DNA of 64,000 bases from Oscillospiraceae bacterium (GCA_009782475.1 WRIZ01000006.1:1-64000); one strand, 5' to 3'. Positions 24,193 to 34,127 are shown, counted from the first letter of the stretch. The notes: generated by a model from the sequence alone, not told the origin. Translations and numbers: made by a program.

Positions 24193-26608
24193 CAAATTCA
24201 CACAGCGAGCCAACGCTGTTATAAAACTGGCGCATGAAGCCGCCGCCGGGCTGGGACACGGCTATGTGGGGACAGAGCATATCCTGCTCGGGCTTGTCCG
24301 GGAGACGGGCGGCGTGGCGGCGCACGAATTGAAGCGCGCGGGCGTCGAGGATGCCGCGCTGACCGGGAAAGCCGTTGAGATCGTGGGGCGCGGGGAGCCG
24401 GGGGAGCAGCCTTTGCAAGGACTGACGCCGCGCGCCAAACGCGTCATCGACCTCGCGGGGGAAGAGGCTTCCCGTTTGGGGCATAACTTCATCGGCACCG
24501 AGCATCTGTTGATGGGCGTCCTGCACGAAGGAGACTCCATCGCTTCCCATATGTTATCGGCTTTGGGCGTCGATGCGCGCAAACTGTATAACGACATCGT
24601 GCGCGCCGTCACGGCCGGGTTCCACGCCGGAAAAGGGGCCGAACCCGCCGCCCGCCGGGGCGGGGCGGAGCTGCGTATTTTGTCGCAATTCTCCAACAAC
24701 CTGACCGACGCCGCCGGGGAAGGCAAACTCGACCCGGTCATCGGCCGGGAAGAGGAGATCACAAGGGTCATCCAAATCCTCTCCCGCCGCACCAAAAACA
24801 ACCCGGTGCTGATCGGCGAACCGGGCGTGGGCAAGACGGCGGTCGCCGAAGGGCTGGCGCAGCGGATCGCCGACGGCGACATCCCGGAAAACCTAGATGG
24901 CAAATTCATTGTTTCGCTCGATCTCTCGGCCATGGTGGCCGGGACGAAATACCGCGGCGAATTTGAGGAACGCCTCAAAGCGGCGATGGAAGAGGTCAAA
25001 CAGTCCGGCAACGTCATCCTTTTCATCGACGAAATGCACACCCTTGTGGGCGCGGGAGCCGCCGAGGGAGCCATCGACGCGGCCAATATCCTCAAACCCG
25101 CCCTCTCGCGCGGGGATATTCAGGTCATCGGCGCGACGACGGTGGAGGAATACCGCAAATATGTGGAAAAAGACAAAGCCCTCGAACGCCGCTTTGAGCC
25201 GGTGACGGTCGGCGAACCCACGCCGGAAGAGACATTGGAAATCCTCAAAGGGCTGCGTGATAAATACGAAGCGCACCACAAAGTCAAGCTGACCGACCAA
25301 GCCCTGCAAGCCGCCGTGACACTCTCCATCCGCTATATCGCCGACCGTTTCCTGCCCGACAAGGCCATTGATCTGATCGACGAAGCGGCGTCCAGGCTGC
25401 GCATGAACGCCCAAACAGCCCCGCCCGACCTTCGCGGGCTGGAAGAGAAACTCGCCTCCGTGCGGACGGAAAAAGACGCCGCCGTGACCGGGCAGCGGTT
25501 TGAGGAAGCGGCAAAACTGCGCGACGAAGAAAGGATATTGGAGGGCGAGCTGGAAGAACGCAAAACAGAGTGGCGCAAAAACGCCGGGGGCGGAACGGGG
25601 GAAGTGACCGAAGACGGCGTCGCGGCCATCGTTTCCCTTTGGACGGGCGTGCCTGTCACACGATTGACCGAGGACGAAGGCGGCAGACTCTTACAAATGG
25701 AAGAGACCCTGCATCAGCGCGTCGTGGGTCAGGACGAAGCGGTCACCGCCGTAGCCCGGGCCGTCCGGCGCGGGCGGGTGGGGCTGAAAGACCCTAAACG
25801 ACCCGGCGGCAGCTTCATCTTCCTCGGCCCCACCGGCGTCGGCAAGACAGAGCTGTGCAAGGCGTTGGCCGAGGCGTTGTTCAGCGACGAAAACTCTATG
25901 ATCCGGGTGGATATGTCCGAATTTATGGAAAAACACGCCGTCTCCAAATTGATCGGTTCCCCGCCGGGGTATATCGGCTACGACGAAGCGGGCGGGCTGA
26001 CCGAGAAGGTGCGCCGCAAGCCTTATTCCGTTGTGCTGTTCGACGAGATCGAAAAAGCCCACCCCGATGTCTTCAATCTGCTGCTGCAAATCTTAGAAGA
26101 CGGCGTCTTAACCGACAGCCACGGGCGGCGGGTCAGCTTCCGCGACTCGATCGTGGTGATGACCTCCAACGTAGGCGCGAAAAACATCACCGATCAGAGC
26201 AAAAAGCTGGGGTTTTCGCAGGGCGAACGGTCGCCGACCGACGAATCGATCAAGACAGACGTATTGAAAGAACTGAAAAACACCTTCCGCCCCGAATTTC
26301 TCAACCGGGTGGACGAGGTGATCGTCTTCAAAAAACTCAGCCGCGAACAAATCAGGGAGATCGCCGAAATGATGCTCAAGCCGCTGGTCGAGCGGGTGGA
26401 AAAGAAGGGCGTTATGTTGACCGTGCAACCCGAAGCCCTCGACCTGCTGGCCGAGCGCGGGTTCGACCCGGTGATGGGCGCGCGGCCGCTGAGACGAGCC
26501 ATACAGTCTGAAGTGGAGGACATCCTAGCCGAAAAACTGCTCTCGGGCGAGTTGAGCGGAACGGCCACGGTGGGGGTGAACGATGGCCATATCGTTATCG
26601 GCAGCTAA
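24185..26608 (+). CDS. clpC: ATP-dependent Clp protease ATPase ClpC
   Basis: 807 residues. Two N-terminal repeats (about 1-145), first AAA+ module with [13 protein letters not shown], a middle domain carrying a UVR-type [14 protein letters not shown] segment, and second AAA+ module with [12 protein letters not shown]. It unfolds arginine-phosphorylated and other substrates for ClpP. The start is TTG 24185, with GGGGAGG upstream and an 8-base overlap with mcsB. clpP itself is not in the window; the tepA-like fragment at 62701 is a different ClpP-class protein. Confidence 0.96.
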   Translation: MNNKFTQRANAVIKLAHEAAAGLGHGYVGTEHILLGLVRETGGVAAHELKRAGVEDAALTGKAVEIVGRGEPGEQPLQGLTPRAKRVIDLAGEEASRLGHNFIGTEHLLMGVLHEGDSIASHMLSALGVDARKLYNDIVRAVTAGFHAGKGAEPAARRGGAELRILSQFSNNLTDAAGEGKLDPVIGREEEITRVIQILSRRTKNNPVLIGEPGVGKTAVAEGLAQRIADGDIPENLDGKFIVSLDLSAMVAGTKYRGEFEERLKAAMEEVKQSGNVILFIDEMHTLVGAGAAEGAIDAANILKPALSRGDIQVIGATTVEEYRKYVEKDKALERRFEPVTVGEPTPEETLEILKGLRDKYEAHHKVKLTDQALQAAVTLSIRYIADRFLPDKAIDLIDEAASRLRMNAQTAPPDLRGLEEKLASVRTEKDAAVTGQRFEEAAKLRDEERILEGELEERKTEWRKNAGGGTGEVTEDGVAAIVSLWTGVPVTRLTEDEGGRLLQMEETLHQRVVGQDEAVTAVARAVRRGRVGLKDPKRPGGSFIFLGPTGVGKTELCKALAEALFSDENSMIRVDMSEFMEKHAVSKLIGSPPGYIGYDEAGGLTEKVRRKPYSVVLFDEIEKAHPDVFNLLLQILEDGVLTDSHGRRVSFRDSIVVMTSNVGAKNITDQSKKLGFSQGERSPTDESIKTDVLKELKNTFRPEFLNRVDEVIVFKKLSREQIREIAEMMLKPLVERVEKKGVMLTVQPEALDLLAERGFDPVMGARPLRRAIQSEVEDILAEKLLSGELSGTATVGVNDGHIVIGS

Positions 26609-27194
26609 GGTTGCCCCGGTTTCTGTCAACCGGCTGCTGCCCTTTATGACCGGGCGGATGAAAGAGCGGTTGACCGCATTGCCGTTTGTGCCGTCGCACG
26701 CCGTCATAGTCCTCTTTGAGGGCAGACCCGTCATCGGGGCAAACGGCGGCGACTACAGCGGGAACAAAGCGGTGTTACAACAGGATTGCGAGAGATTGCG
26801 GGCGGAGCACCCCGATTGTCACTTTCACCCGAGCGGAAACGCCTGGCCGCTGCCCGCCGTGCAGGCCGCGCGGCTGGCGGGGCTGGGGATGATCGGGCTG
26901 AACGGATTGCTCTTCGCCCCCGGGCTGGGCTTCGCGCTCACCATCGGAGCCGTGCTGACCGATATGCCGCTGCCGGACGGCGTCCCGCTGGGGGAAAACG
27001 ACGGTTACTGTTCTCTCTGCGGCGAATGCGTCCGGCAATGCCCCAACGGGGCGATTACATACCAAGACGGCGAAAGGGGGTTTGAACGGGCAAAATGTTT
27101 GGCGCACCTCCGCCAAAAGGAAGGCGCGCCGCTTGAAAGGCCGGGATATTATGGGTGTGATCTATGTCAAAATATTTGCCCTATGAACTCATAA
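26583..27194 (+). CDS. Ferredoxin-like protein related to epoxyqueuosine reductase QueG
   Basis: 203 residues. The N-terminal part has QueG-like patterns (LPAVQAARLAGLGMIG). The C-terminus carries two cluster motifs, CSLCGECVRQCP and CDLCQNICP. QueG proper is about 350 residues with a cobalamin domain; this is shorter and the cobalamin part is reduced or missing, so it may not make queuosine. The ATG lies 26 bases inside clpC, so it is translationally coupled to the CtsR operon. It overlaps the opposing GntR gene by 14 bases at the 3' ends. Confidence 0.65.
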   Translation: MAISLSAAKVAPVSVNRLLPFMTGRMKERLTALPFVPSHAVIVLFEGRPVIGANGGDYSGNKAVLQQDCERLRAEHPDCHFHPSGNAWPLPAVQAARLAGLGMIGLNGLLFAPGLGFALTIGAVLTDMPLPDGVPLGENDGYCSLCGECVRQCPNGAITYQDGERGFERAKCLAHLRQKEGAPLERPGYYGCDLCQNICPMNS

Positions 27195-27576
27195 TCATCG
27201 CCAGCAAGTCCCGCTTAGAGATGCCGAGCACATGCGCTTCTTCCAATACCGCTTTCAAAGGCCCGGTGCGGAAGGCTTCGCGGCGTTCCTCCATCAGGCG
27301 GTCGCGCGCCCCCTCGGCCACAAACAGCCCGATCCCGCGCTTTTTGATCAAAATGCCCCGCGCCGTGAGCTGAGAAACACCCCGCGCCGCCGTTGCCGGG
27401 TTGATCTCATACTGTTCGGCGACCTGATGGGTGCTGGGGACAATGCCGCCTTCGCGCAGATTCCCTGAAAGGATGGCGTTTTCCAAATCCCGCGCCACGC
27501 CTAAATAAATCTTCCCGTCTATCAGAAGCACCTCCGTCATGTAGTTTATGGGTTTGTTAAGAATATGATACACCAT
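27181..27576 (-). CDS. GntR-family regulator, YtrA type
   Basis: 131 residues. An N-terminal winged helix with PSTHQVAEQYEINPATAARGVSQL and a short C-terminal helical part (about 90-131), no effector domain, which is the YtrA layout. Such regulators usually control ABC exporter operons. The start at 27576 has GGAGAG 6 bases upstream; ATG 27540 has none. It is divergent from hrcA, with only about 20 bases between its start and the hrcA -35. Its target is not clear, since no transporter is adjacent. Confidence 0.8.
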   Translation of the reverse strand: MVYHILNKPINYMTEVLLIDGKIYLGVARDLENAILSGNLREGGIVPSTHQVAEQYEINPATAARGVSQLTARGILIKKRGIGLFVAEGARDRLMEERREAFRTGPLKAVLEEAHVLGISKRDLLAMIMSS

Positions 27577-27597
27577 CAACTTCTCTCCTGTCAACCC

Positions 27598-27626
27598 TTG
27601 ACAAACATCCCTGCATGCGGTAAAGT
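27598..27626 (+). promoter_or_regulatory. Promoter of hrcA-grpE-dnaK-dnaJ
   Basis: TTGACA (27598-27603), 17 bases, TAAAGT (27621-27626), six bases before the CIRCE element. Confidence 0.85.
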
Positions 27627-27631
27627 GTTCT

Positions 27632-27658
27632 TTGGCACTCATCAACAGAGAGTGCTAA
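27632..27658 (+). promoter_or_regulatory. CIRCE operator
   Basis: TTGGCACTC, 9-base spacer, GAGTGCTAA: one mismatch to the consensus TTAGCACTC-N9-GAGTGCTAA. It is the HrcA binding site, placed over the transcription start. Confidence 0.97.
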
Positions 27659-27672
27659 GGGGGTCTATACGG

Positions 27673-28431
27673 GTGGATGAGCGTAAGAAAACCATCCTGA
27701 AAGCCATCGTCGATAATTATATCCAAAGTGCCGAGCCTGTCGGCTCCAAAACCCTCGCCGGGCAGCCGGGGCTGGACTTTTCATCGGCCACCCTGCGCAA
27801 CGAAATGGCGTCGCTGGAGGCGATGGGGCTGCTCGAACAGCCGCATACGTCGGCGGGGCGCGTCCCCACTCCGAACGGCTACCGCATCTATGTGGATGAA
27901 TTGATGCAGAAACACGACCTCACCATGAGTGATCAGGATACGATGGATCAGATCAAAAAGCTCCGCATGGCCGAACTCGACAACCTGCTCAACCGTGCCG
28001 GGCGCATCATCGCCGATTTAACACGCACCGTGACGGTGGCGGCGGCAGGGCCGGCGGACGGACGCCATCCGTCTGTCCGGGAAGAACAGGTTTTCATCTC
28101 GGGCGAGGCCAACCTCTTCGATTACCCCGAATACCAAGACCTTCTGCGCGCCCGCCGGACGCTGGAATACATCACCGAACAGCGGGCCGCGCTCATCCGG
28201 CAGACGCCGGTGTGGGAACAGGAAGGCATCCGCGTTGTCATCGGGCCGGAGAATGTCGCGTCGGAACTGAGCGACGCCTCTGTTTTAATGGCGACCTACC
28301 CGATGGGCGGCGGGCTTCGCGGGATGATCGGCGTTGTCGGCCCCACGAGGATGGACTACAGCCGCATGGTGTCGCGTTTGGGATACTTTGCGGAGAAATT
28401 AAAAGAATTGACCAATGAGGAGACAGATTGA
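27673..28431 (+). CDS. hrcA: Heat-inducible repressor HrcA, shortened
   Basis: 252 residues against about 340 for the family. The N-terminal winged helix (DNYIQSAEPVGSKTLAG, FSSATLRNEMASLE, HTSAGRVPT) and the C-terminal MIGVVGPTRMDYSRMVS motif are intact. About 90 residues are missing from the middle, after the conserved segment near TVTVAAAGP, where the GAF-like domain lies. The frame is continuous, so this is an in-frame loss rather than a frameshift. The start is GTG 27673. HrcA represses this operon through CIRCE and is normally kept active by GroEL. Stop and grpE ATG share one base. Confidence 0.9.
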   Translation: MDERKKTILKAIVDNYIQSAEPVGSKTLAGQPGLDFSSATLRNEMASLEAMGLLEQPHTSAGRVPTPNGYRIYVDELMQKHDLTMSDQDTMDQIKKLRMAELDNLLNRAGRIIADLTRTVTVAAAGPADGRHPSVREEQVFISGEANLFDYPEYQDLLRARRTLEYITEQRAALIRQTPVWEQEGIRVVIGPENVASELSDASVLMATYPMGGGLRGMIGVVGPTRMDYSRMVSRLGYFAEKLKELTNEETD

Positions 28432-28922
28432 TGGCAAATAAAAAGAGTAAACCGCCGGAAGCCCCGGAGGATATACCGGAGCAGGCCGCCGTGCCGGAAC
28501 CCAGCCCGGAAATCGAAGAGTGGAAAGACAAGTTTTTGCGGGTTCAGGCCGAGCTGGTCAACTACCGCAACCGCACCCAGCGCGAGATGGAACAACGATG
28601 GAGCGAGTCCCGCGCCGATACCGTCAAGGAATTGCTGCCGGTGCTGGATAACCTCGAGCGGGCTCTGGAAACCCCCTGTTCCGACCAAGCGTATAAACAG
28701 GGCGTGGAACTGACGCTCAGGCAGTTTACAGAACTGCTCGCCAAACTCGGCGTGGAAGAGATCGCAGCGTTGGAGCAACCCTTCGACCCGCAATGGATGG
28801 ACGCCGTCCTGCATGAGGAAAGCGATACATTGGGCGAAAACACGGTGGCGCAGGTGTTTACCAAAGGCTATAAATTAGGCGATCGCGTGCTGAGGCACGC
28901 CGTCGTGAAAGTTGTCAATTAA
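28431..28922 (+). CDS. grpE: Nucleotide exchange factor GrpE
   Basis: 163 residues. An N-terminal acidic and Pro-rich stretch, a long helix with [20 protein letters not shown], and a C-terminal beta domain ending in [17 protein letters not shown], all family features. It releases ADP from DnaK. Start ATG 28431 overlaps the hrcA stop by one base. Confidence 0.96.
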   Translation: MANKKSKPPEAPEDIPEQAAVPEPSPEIEEWKDKFLRVQAELVNYRNRTQREMEQRWSESRADTVKELLPVLDNLERALETPCSDQAYKQGVELTLRQFTELLAKLGVEEIAALEQPFDPQWMDAVLHEESDTLGENTVAQVFTKGYKLGDRVLRHAVVKVVN

Positions 28923-28945
28923 CAACAGAAAGGAAGAAAGAAGAA

Positions 28946-30790
28946 ATGCCGAAAGTCATAGGAATCGATCTTGGCACAACCAATTCGTGCGTGGCGGTCA
29001 TGGAGGGCGGCGAAGCCGTCGTCATCGCCAACGCGGAAGGGGCGCGCACCACACCGTCGGTCGTCGCCTTCTCCAAAACAGGGGAGCGCATGACCGGGCA
29101 GGTCGCCAAGCGTCAGGCCATCACCAACCCCGACCGCACCATCGCCTCCATCAAGAGGGAGATGGGAACCAGCCACAAAACCACCGTTGACGGTAAGGGA
29201 TATACCCCGCAGGAAATCTCGGCCATGACGCTGCAAAAGCTCAAAACCGACGCCGAAGCCTATTTGGGCGGCAAGGTGACGCAGGCCGTCATCACCGTCC
29301 CGGCCTATTTCTCCCAATCCCAGCGCGAAGCCACCAAAGACGCCGGAACCATCGCCGGGCTGGAAGTCCTGCGCATCATCAACGAGCCGACGGCGGCGGC
29401 CATGTCCTATGGCCTCGATAAAGAGGAAAACCAAAAAATCCTCGTCTTCGACCTCGGCGGCGGTACCTTCGACGTCTCCATCCTCGAAATCGGCGACCGC
29501 GTCATTGAGGTGCTGGCGACGGCGGGCAACAACCGCCTCGGCGGCGACGATTTCGACGATTGCGTGATGGAGTGGATGGCGGCCGAGTTCAAACGCGACC
29601 AAGGCGTCGACCTGCTGCAAGACCGGGTTGCCAAACAGCGGCTGAAAGAGGCCGCCGAGAAAGCGAAAATCGAGCTGTCCGGCGTCACCTCCACCAATGT
29701 CAATCTGCCCTATATCACCGCCGACGCCTCCGGCCCCAAACATTTGGACATCACCCTGACCCGGGCGAAATTCAACGAGCTGACGGCGCATCTCGTCAAA
29801 GCGACGATGGGGCCGACCCAGCAGGCCATGAAGGACTCCGGCCTGAAAACCTCCGACATCGGCAAAGTGCTCCTTGTCGGCGGCTCGACGCGCATCCCGG
29901 CCATTCAGGATTCGGTGACGCAGTTTATCGGCCGCGAGCCGTTTAAGGGCATCAACCCCGACGAGTGCGTCGCCATGGGCGCGGCCATTCAGGGCGGCAT
30001 TTTGGCCGGCGACGTCAAGGACATCGTGCTGGTCGACGTTACCCCGCTCTCTCTCGGCATCGAGACGATGGGCGGCGTGATGACCAAGATCATCGAACGC
30101 AACACCGCCATCCCTACCGAACGCTCGCAGGTCTTCACCACCGCCGCCGACGGGCAGTCTTCGGTGGAAGTGCATGTCCTGCAAGGCGAACGTGAATTTG
30201 TCAAAGACAATAAGACGCTGGGGCGTTTCCATCTCGACGGTATCCCCCCGGCTCCGCGCGGTGTGCCGCAGATCGAAGTCACCTTCGACATCAATGCCAA
30301 CGGCATTGTCAACGTCACCGCCACCGATAAAGGTACCGGGAAGAAACAGCACATCACCATCACCGCCTCGACCAGCATGTCCAAAGGCGACATCGACCGC
30401 GCCGTCAAGGAGGCCGAACAGCACGCCGAGGAAGACCGCAAACGCCGCGAGGACGTGGATGTGCGCAACCAAGCCGACCAAATGATCTATCAAAGCAAGA
30501 AAGCGTTGGACGATTTGGGCGATAAGGTGACCGAAGACGAGAAGAAGCCCGTTTTGGAAGCCTCGGCCGCGCTGGAAGAGGCTTTGAAAGGCGACGATAT
30601 GGAAGCCATCCGCCAAAAGACCGAAGCGTTGGCGAAGTCGTTCTACTCCATCAGCGAAAAACTGTATCAGCAGGGCAACCCCGAAGGCGAACCGGGAACG
30701 CCCGACGGCGAAACGGCTGCTCCGGGCGGCCCCGAAGTCGTGGACGCCGACTTTGAAGTGGTTGAGGAAGACAAAGATAAGGAAGAATAA
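28946..30790 (+). CDS. dnaK: Chaperone DnaK (Hsp70)
   Basis: 614 residues, normal for Firmicutes. The ATPase domain opens with [20 protein letters not shown] and includes [14 protein letters not shown]; the substrate domain holds [14 protein letters not shown], and a Gly-Pro-Glu-rich tail (about 580-614) closes the protein. It uses ATP to bind and release unfolded chains, with GrpE and DnaJ from the same operon. GAAAGGAAGAAAG precedes the ATG. Confidence 0.99.
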   Translation: MPKVIGIDLGTTNSCVAVMEGGEAVVIANAEGARTTPSVVAFSKTGERMTGQVAKRQAITNPDRTIASIKREMGTSHKTTVDGKGYTPQEISAMTLQKLKTDAEAYLGGKVTQAVITVPAYFSQSQREATKDAGTIAGLEVLRIINEPTAAAMSYGLDKEENQKILVFDLGGGTFDVSILEIGDRVIEVLATAGNNRLGGDDFDDCVMEWMAAEFKRDQGVDLLQDRVAKQRLKEAAEKAKIELSGVTSTNVNLPYITADASGPKHLDITLTRAKFNELTAHLVKATMGPTQQAMKDSGLKTSDIGKVLLVGGSTRIPAIQDSVTQFIGREPFKGINPDECVAMGAAIQGGILAGDVKDIVLVDVTPLSLGIETMGGVMTKIIERNTAIPTERSQVFTTAADGQSSVEVHVLQGEREFVKDNKTLGRFHLDGIPPAPRGVPQIEVTFDINANGIVNVTATDKGTGKKQHITITASTSMSKGDIDRAVKEAEQHAEEDRKRREDVDVRNQADQMIYQSKKALDDLGDKVTEDEKKPVLEASAALEEALKGDDMEAIRQKTEALAKSFYSISEKLYQQGNPEGEPGTPDGETAAPGGPEVVDADFEVVEEDKDKEE

Positions 30791-30792
30791 GT

Positions 30793-31923
30793 ATGCCTGA
30801 TAACAAACGCGACTTTTATGACGTATTGGGCGTCTCCAAAGGCGCGTCCGACGATGAGATCAAAAAAGCATACCGCAAGGTTGCCCGAGAATGCCATCCC
30901 GACCTCAATCCCAACAACAAGGAGAAGGAACGGCAATTCAAGGAAGCCAACGAAGCCTATGAAATCCTCAGCAACAATGAGAAAAAACAACTCTACGATC
31001 AATACGGGCACGCGGGCGTCGATCCCAATTACGGCGCGGGGCGCGGCAGCGGTTTTGGCGACTTCGGGTTCGGGGACATCGACCTCGGTTCGATTTTCGA
31101 GAGCTTCTTCGGCGGCTTCGGCTCTACCGGGCGTGCCAACGCTCCCCGGAAAGGCGAGAGCATCCGCGCCTCGCTGATCGTCAGTTTTGAGGAAGCCGCC
31201 TTCGGCTGTGAGAAGGAGATCGAGATCAACCGCATCGAGGCTTGCGGCGATTGCGGCGGTTCGGGTGCCTCCAAAGGCACGGAAGCCGAAACCTGCACCC
31301 AATGCAACGGCAGCGGGCAGGTGCGCACCGCCACCCGCACGCCGATGGGCGTCATTTCCTCCACCGGGGCCTGCCCGTCCTGCAACGGGCGCGGGCGGGT
31401 CATCAAGAGCCCCTGCCCGTCCTGTAAAGGGAGCGGCGCGGCTAAAAGACGGGTGACCATCGAGGTCAAAGCCCCGGCCGGGATCGACGACGGGCAGACC
31501 TTTACGCTGCGGGGTCAGGGCAGTGCCGGAGCCAACGGCGGCCCCCCCGGCGACGTGCTGGTCACCGTTTCGGTACGCCCCCATCCCATCTTTATCCGCG
31601 AAGGGCAGACCGTTCACAGTGAAATGAAAGTGACCTTCACCCAAGCCGCATTGGGTTGTGAGCTCGAAGTCCCGACGCTGGACGGCAAGGTTAAGTACAC
31701 AGTGCCGGAAGGCACACAGCCCGGCACCATCTTCCGCCTGCGCGGCAAAGGGATCCCGGGGCTGAACGGCCGGTCGCGCGGCGATCAGCTTGTGCATATG
31801 GTGGTCGATGTGCCGAAGAGTTTGAACAAGAAGCAAAAAGAAGCCCTGCGCGCCTTTGCCGAAGCCTGCGGCGAAGGCGAAGGCGGCAAAAAGGGCAAGG
31901 GCTGGTTTGACAAAGGGAAATAG
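30793..31923 (+). CDS. dnaJ: Co-chaperone DnaJ (Hsp40)
   Basis: 376 residues. J domain (about 1-75) with the HPD triad in ARECHPDL, a Gly-Phe region, four zinc-finger repeats of CxxCxGxG type (about 150-215: CGDCGGSG, CTQCNGSG, CPSCNGRG, CPSCKGSG), and the C-terminal substrate domains. It stimulates DnaK ATP hydrolysis. It begins two bases after the dnaK stop and ends the heat-shock operon. Confidence 0.98.
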   Translation: MPDNKRDFYDVLGVSKGASDDEIKKAYRKVARECHPDLNPNNKEKERQFKEANEAYEILSNNEKKQLYDQYGHAGVDPNYGAGRGSGFGDFGFGDIDLGSIFESFFGGFGSTGRANAPRKGESIRASLIVSFEEAAFGCEKEIEINRIEACGDCGGSGASKGTEAETCTQCNGSGQVRTATRTPMGVISSTGACPSCNGRGRVIKSPCPSCKGSGAAKRRVTIEVKAPAGIDDGQTFTLRGQGSAGANGGPPGDVLVTVSVRPHPIFIREGQTVHSEMKVTFTQAALGCELEVPTLDGKVKYTVPEGTQPGTIFRLRGKGIPGLNGRSRGDQLVHMVVDVPKSLNKKQKEALRAFAEACGEGEGGKKGKGWFDKGK

Positions 31924-31937
31924 GGAGGGCTGATAAA

Positions 31938-32216
31938 ATGATGTACCCATATACCGAATTGCCGGATGAAACCCTTATAACACACTCGCACCTCAAAGAA
32001 GAGAACGGCGTTAAAATAGTTGACGTTCATTTTGAGCGGCCTTCCGATAACTGTTTCGATTCTGCAAGATGCCGCTTACCGTCATACGAATGGATTATAA
32101 GAGACGGTTACTCTGATGACGAGATTGCTATGTTTGAACATCTTCTGCGGGATGGTGCTCATATCTTTTACAAGTATGCTGCAATAGGAGGTGCATCTGT
32201 TGCCAAAGTTGTTTAA
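31938..32216 (+). CDS. Hypothetical protein paired with DUF4160
   Basis: 92 residues, no signal or membrane segment. Much of it is acidic, with Trp-Tyr-rich ends such as RLPSYEWIIRDGY. GGGAGG lies about 10 bases before the ATG. It overlaps the DUF4160 gene by 17 bases. DUF4160 genes commonly pair with a DUF2442-type partner; this one is a possible divergent partner, but the family is not recognised. Composition is AT-richer than in dnaJ, marking the start of an island. Confidence 0.55.
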   Translation: MMYPYTELPDETLITHSHLKEENGVKIVDVHFERPSDNCFDSARCRLPSYEWIIRDGYSDDEIAMFEHLLRDGAHIFYKYAAIGGASVAKVV

Positions 32217-32478
32217 GTTTGGAAACTACTATATATTCTTTTGGTCAAACGAAAATGATGAGCCTATTCACGTTCATATATCGCTAGGCAGGCCAACCGC
32301 AAACGCAACAAAAGTTTGGATTACAAAAGGCGGGGGATATGTGGTTGAACACAATAAAAGTGACATACCGCAGAAAGACTTGAATCAGATATTAGACGCT
32401 ATAAAGGTGCATTTTTTCTTTATCTGCAGCGAATGGAAAAGAGTTTTTGATGTAGATACAATCACATTTTACTGTTAA
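32200..32478 (+). CDS. DUF4160 family protein
   Basis: 92 residues. The family signature is the N-terminal F-G-N-Y-Y segment and EPIHVHISLG. DUF4160 proteins are found beside DUF2442 partners and are suspected toxin-antitoxin components; function is not established. The start is TTG 32200, with AGGAGG 8 bases upstream; GTG 32191 overlaps that site. It is one of the AT-rich island genes. Confidence 0.75.
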   Translation: MPKLFKFGNYYIFFWSNENDEPIHVHISLGRPTANATKVWITKGGGYVVEHNKSDIPQKDLNQILDAIKVHFFFICSEWKRVFDVDTITFYC

Positions 32479-32514
32479 CTGGATAACAATAATAATAAAA
32501 AGCGGAGGAACCTT

Positions 32515-32986
32515 ATGAAAAAAACGTGTATTTAGCTTGTTAATAGCGGCAATTCTGGTTTTATCAGCCGGATGCAGCGGCGATAATCCTGTGAGCGATT
32601 TTGAATACAAGTACGACGCTACAGCAGGGGGCATAGTAATTACAAAGTACATAGGAACCTCAATAAAAGTAAAAATACCAAAAAAAATCGAAGGCGAATT
32701 TGTGGTTTGGATAGGGGATAATGCTTTTATACACAGCGGTATCATGGAGGTGTATATCCCTAATAGCATAACAAATATCGGTGATTATGCTTTTTGGAAT
32801 TGCACAGGGTTGAAAAATGTAGCAATACCTGACAGTGTGACAAAGATAAGGTATACATCATTTGCTTGCTATAAACTGACTGCAACATATAAAGGAAAAA
32901 CTTACCACGCAGAAAAACGAGAAGGTGATCCTAATGTGCCGTATAATATGCCGTCTGAATTTTACGATACCATAAACGGGCGGTAA
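32515..32986 (+). pseudogene. BspA-type leucine-rich lipoprotein, frameshifted in the signal peptide
   Basis: GGAGG precedes ATG 32515, but the frame stops after six codons at TAG 32533. An A7 run sits at 32518-32524. With six A's the reading is MKKRVFSLLIAAILVLSAGC, a normal lipoprotein signal with lipobox SAGC, followed by the BspA-like LRR_5 repeats that are actually present downstream in the other frame to 32986. As it stands, the remaining frame can start only at TTG 32537, inside the signal. The change is a single base in a homopolymer: mutation, slippage-based phase variation, transcriptional slippage or a sequencing error would all fit. Confidence 0.85.
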
Positions 32987-33004
32987 TCCCATGAACAGGA
33001 ATAA

Positions 33005-33035
33005 CGAGAGTGTCGGCAGTCTGCCGGCACTCTCG
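33005..33035 (+). terminator. Strong hairpin after the broken lipoprotein gene
   Basis: A 14-bp stem with one G-T pair (33005-33018 with 33022-33035) and a 3-base loop. The T run after it is weak. It separates the AT-rich island from the next gene. Confidence 0.6.
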
Positions 33036-33123
33036 CTGTGTTACAGCCGCCGGAATAACCCTCTTGATTCCAACGTCTGTATACGGTATAATGGCTTTAT
33101 TGAGTATAAAAGGAGGCGGCAGC

Positions 33124-33570
33124 ATGGATAGAAACAAGAGCCGCGAACGGCTCCTGATCTTGTTTGTTTGCGTACTCGTTTTAGGCGCCGGATATGTTGT
33201 GCTCCTGTCCACCGGCATCGTTGAGTTCGATTCTTCAGGGCTCGGCATTGATCCGATCGAAGCCGATACCGTCGAGCTGAGATACGAATACGGCGTCAGC
33301 GATAACAGGGCGACGGTTGAAGGCACGGTTTTCATTACCAATCAGTCAACGGTCAACCGAATCCTTTCCATGTATAACACCGCGAGGATCAAAAGCACGG
33401 TCAAACGCATTGATAACGAACGGTACGCCCTGTATTTTTATAAGGACAATACCCTGGTTGAACGGTGGCAAATCGATATGAACGGTGTTTCAGCTTTTAG
33501 GACACGGAACGGAACATATACCATTGCAAACGGCAGCTTTGACTTTGACTATATCGCCGGATTACTGTAG
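33124..33570 (+). CDS. Membrane-anchored hypothetical protein
   Basis: 148 residues. A basic start and one membrane helix (about 9-29) are followed by an extracellular part of about 115 residues with beta-type segments. No lipobox. AAAGGAGG lies 9 bases before ATG 33124; the longer frame upstream from 33010 crosses the hairpin and is rejected. No family recognised. It overlaps the opposing kinase gene by 22 bases at the 3' end. Confidence 0.65.
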   Translation: MDRNKSRERLLILFVCVLVLGAGYVVLLSTGIVEFDSSGLGIDPIEADTVELRYEYGVSDNRATVEGTVFITNQSTVNRILSMYNTARIKSTVKRIDNERYALYFYKDNTLVERWQIDMNGVSAFRTRNGTYTIANGSFDFDYIAGLL

Positions 33571-34121
33571 AGGAATGCCTTTGCCGTATCAAAAAGCGCG
33601 CTGTAGTCTATTTTACTGAAATCCGTCGCGTCGATATAAACGGTTTGGCCAACGGAGGCTTTGGCCAAACCGGAAGCGATCTGCCCGGCTTTGAAAGAAT
33701 CCAAAGCATCTTTGCTCACCGCCAAATGAACCCAATGCCGTTCGCCCGAGCGTTCCCGTTCAATATACCGTTTGAAAAGGACGTCAAGATTGCCCTTGAA
33801 CAGGAAGGTCAGGCACTCGCAATCGTATCCTTCCAGCATGGCTGCAATCTGTTTGCTTTCCGCCAGCTTGAAGTTGCTTTCCAGAATACAGGGCGTCCCG
33901 GCTTTCAAAAAGCATTCGGCTATGTGCAGCATCAGCATAAAGGTAACGTCGCTGTTCTTTTGATGGACAGCGGCGTTTTTGCGTCCAAACCCTTCGCCGA
34001 CGATCTCTTTGATGGTGTCCTTGTTAAAGACAGGGATGTTCAGTGTTCGCGCCAGTTCACGCGAGAAAACGGTCTTCCCCGCCGCGCAATAGCCGCCGAC
34101 CAAAATGAGTTTACCGGGCAT
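33549..34121 (-). CDS. Small P-loop kinase, zeta-toxin/AAA_33 type
   Basis: 190 residues. The Walker A is GGYCAAGKT, followed by a lid region with several Arg (KRYIERERSGERH). The layout fits the zeta-toxin-like or AAA_33 small kinases, which phosphorylate small metabolites or nucleotide sugars. No epsilon-type antitoxin is next to it, so a toxin role is doubtful. It begins 6 bases after the stop of the P-type-ATPase-like gene and is probably co-transcribed with it. There is no clear ribosome site beyond CGGG. Confidence 0.7.
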   Translation of the reverse strand: MPGKLILVGGYCAAGKTVFSRELARTLNIPVFNKDTIKEIVGEGFGRKNAAVHQKNSDVTFMLMLHIAECFLKAGTPCILESNFKLAESKQIAAMLEGYDCECLTFLFKGNLDVLFKRYIERERSGERHWVHLAVSKDALDSFKAGQIASGLAKASVGQTVYIDATDFSKIDYSALFDTAKAFLYSNPAI

Positions 34122-34127
34122 CCCGCG

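Noticed and set aside
28919-30616. 565-codon open frame on the minus strand
   Set aside because: It is the antisense shadow of dnaK, a product of GC-rich codon use; it has no family motif and lies opposite a certain gene.
33549-34121. Zeta toxin of a toxin-antitoxin pair
   Set aside because: No antitoxin gene overlaps or adjoins it; kinase motifs alone do not show toxicity.
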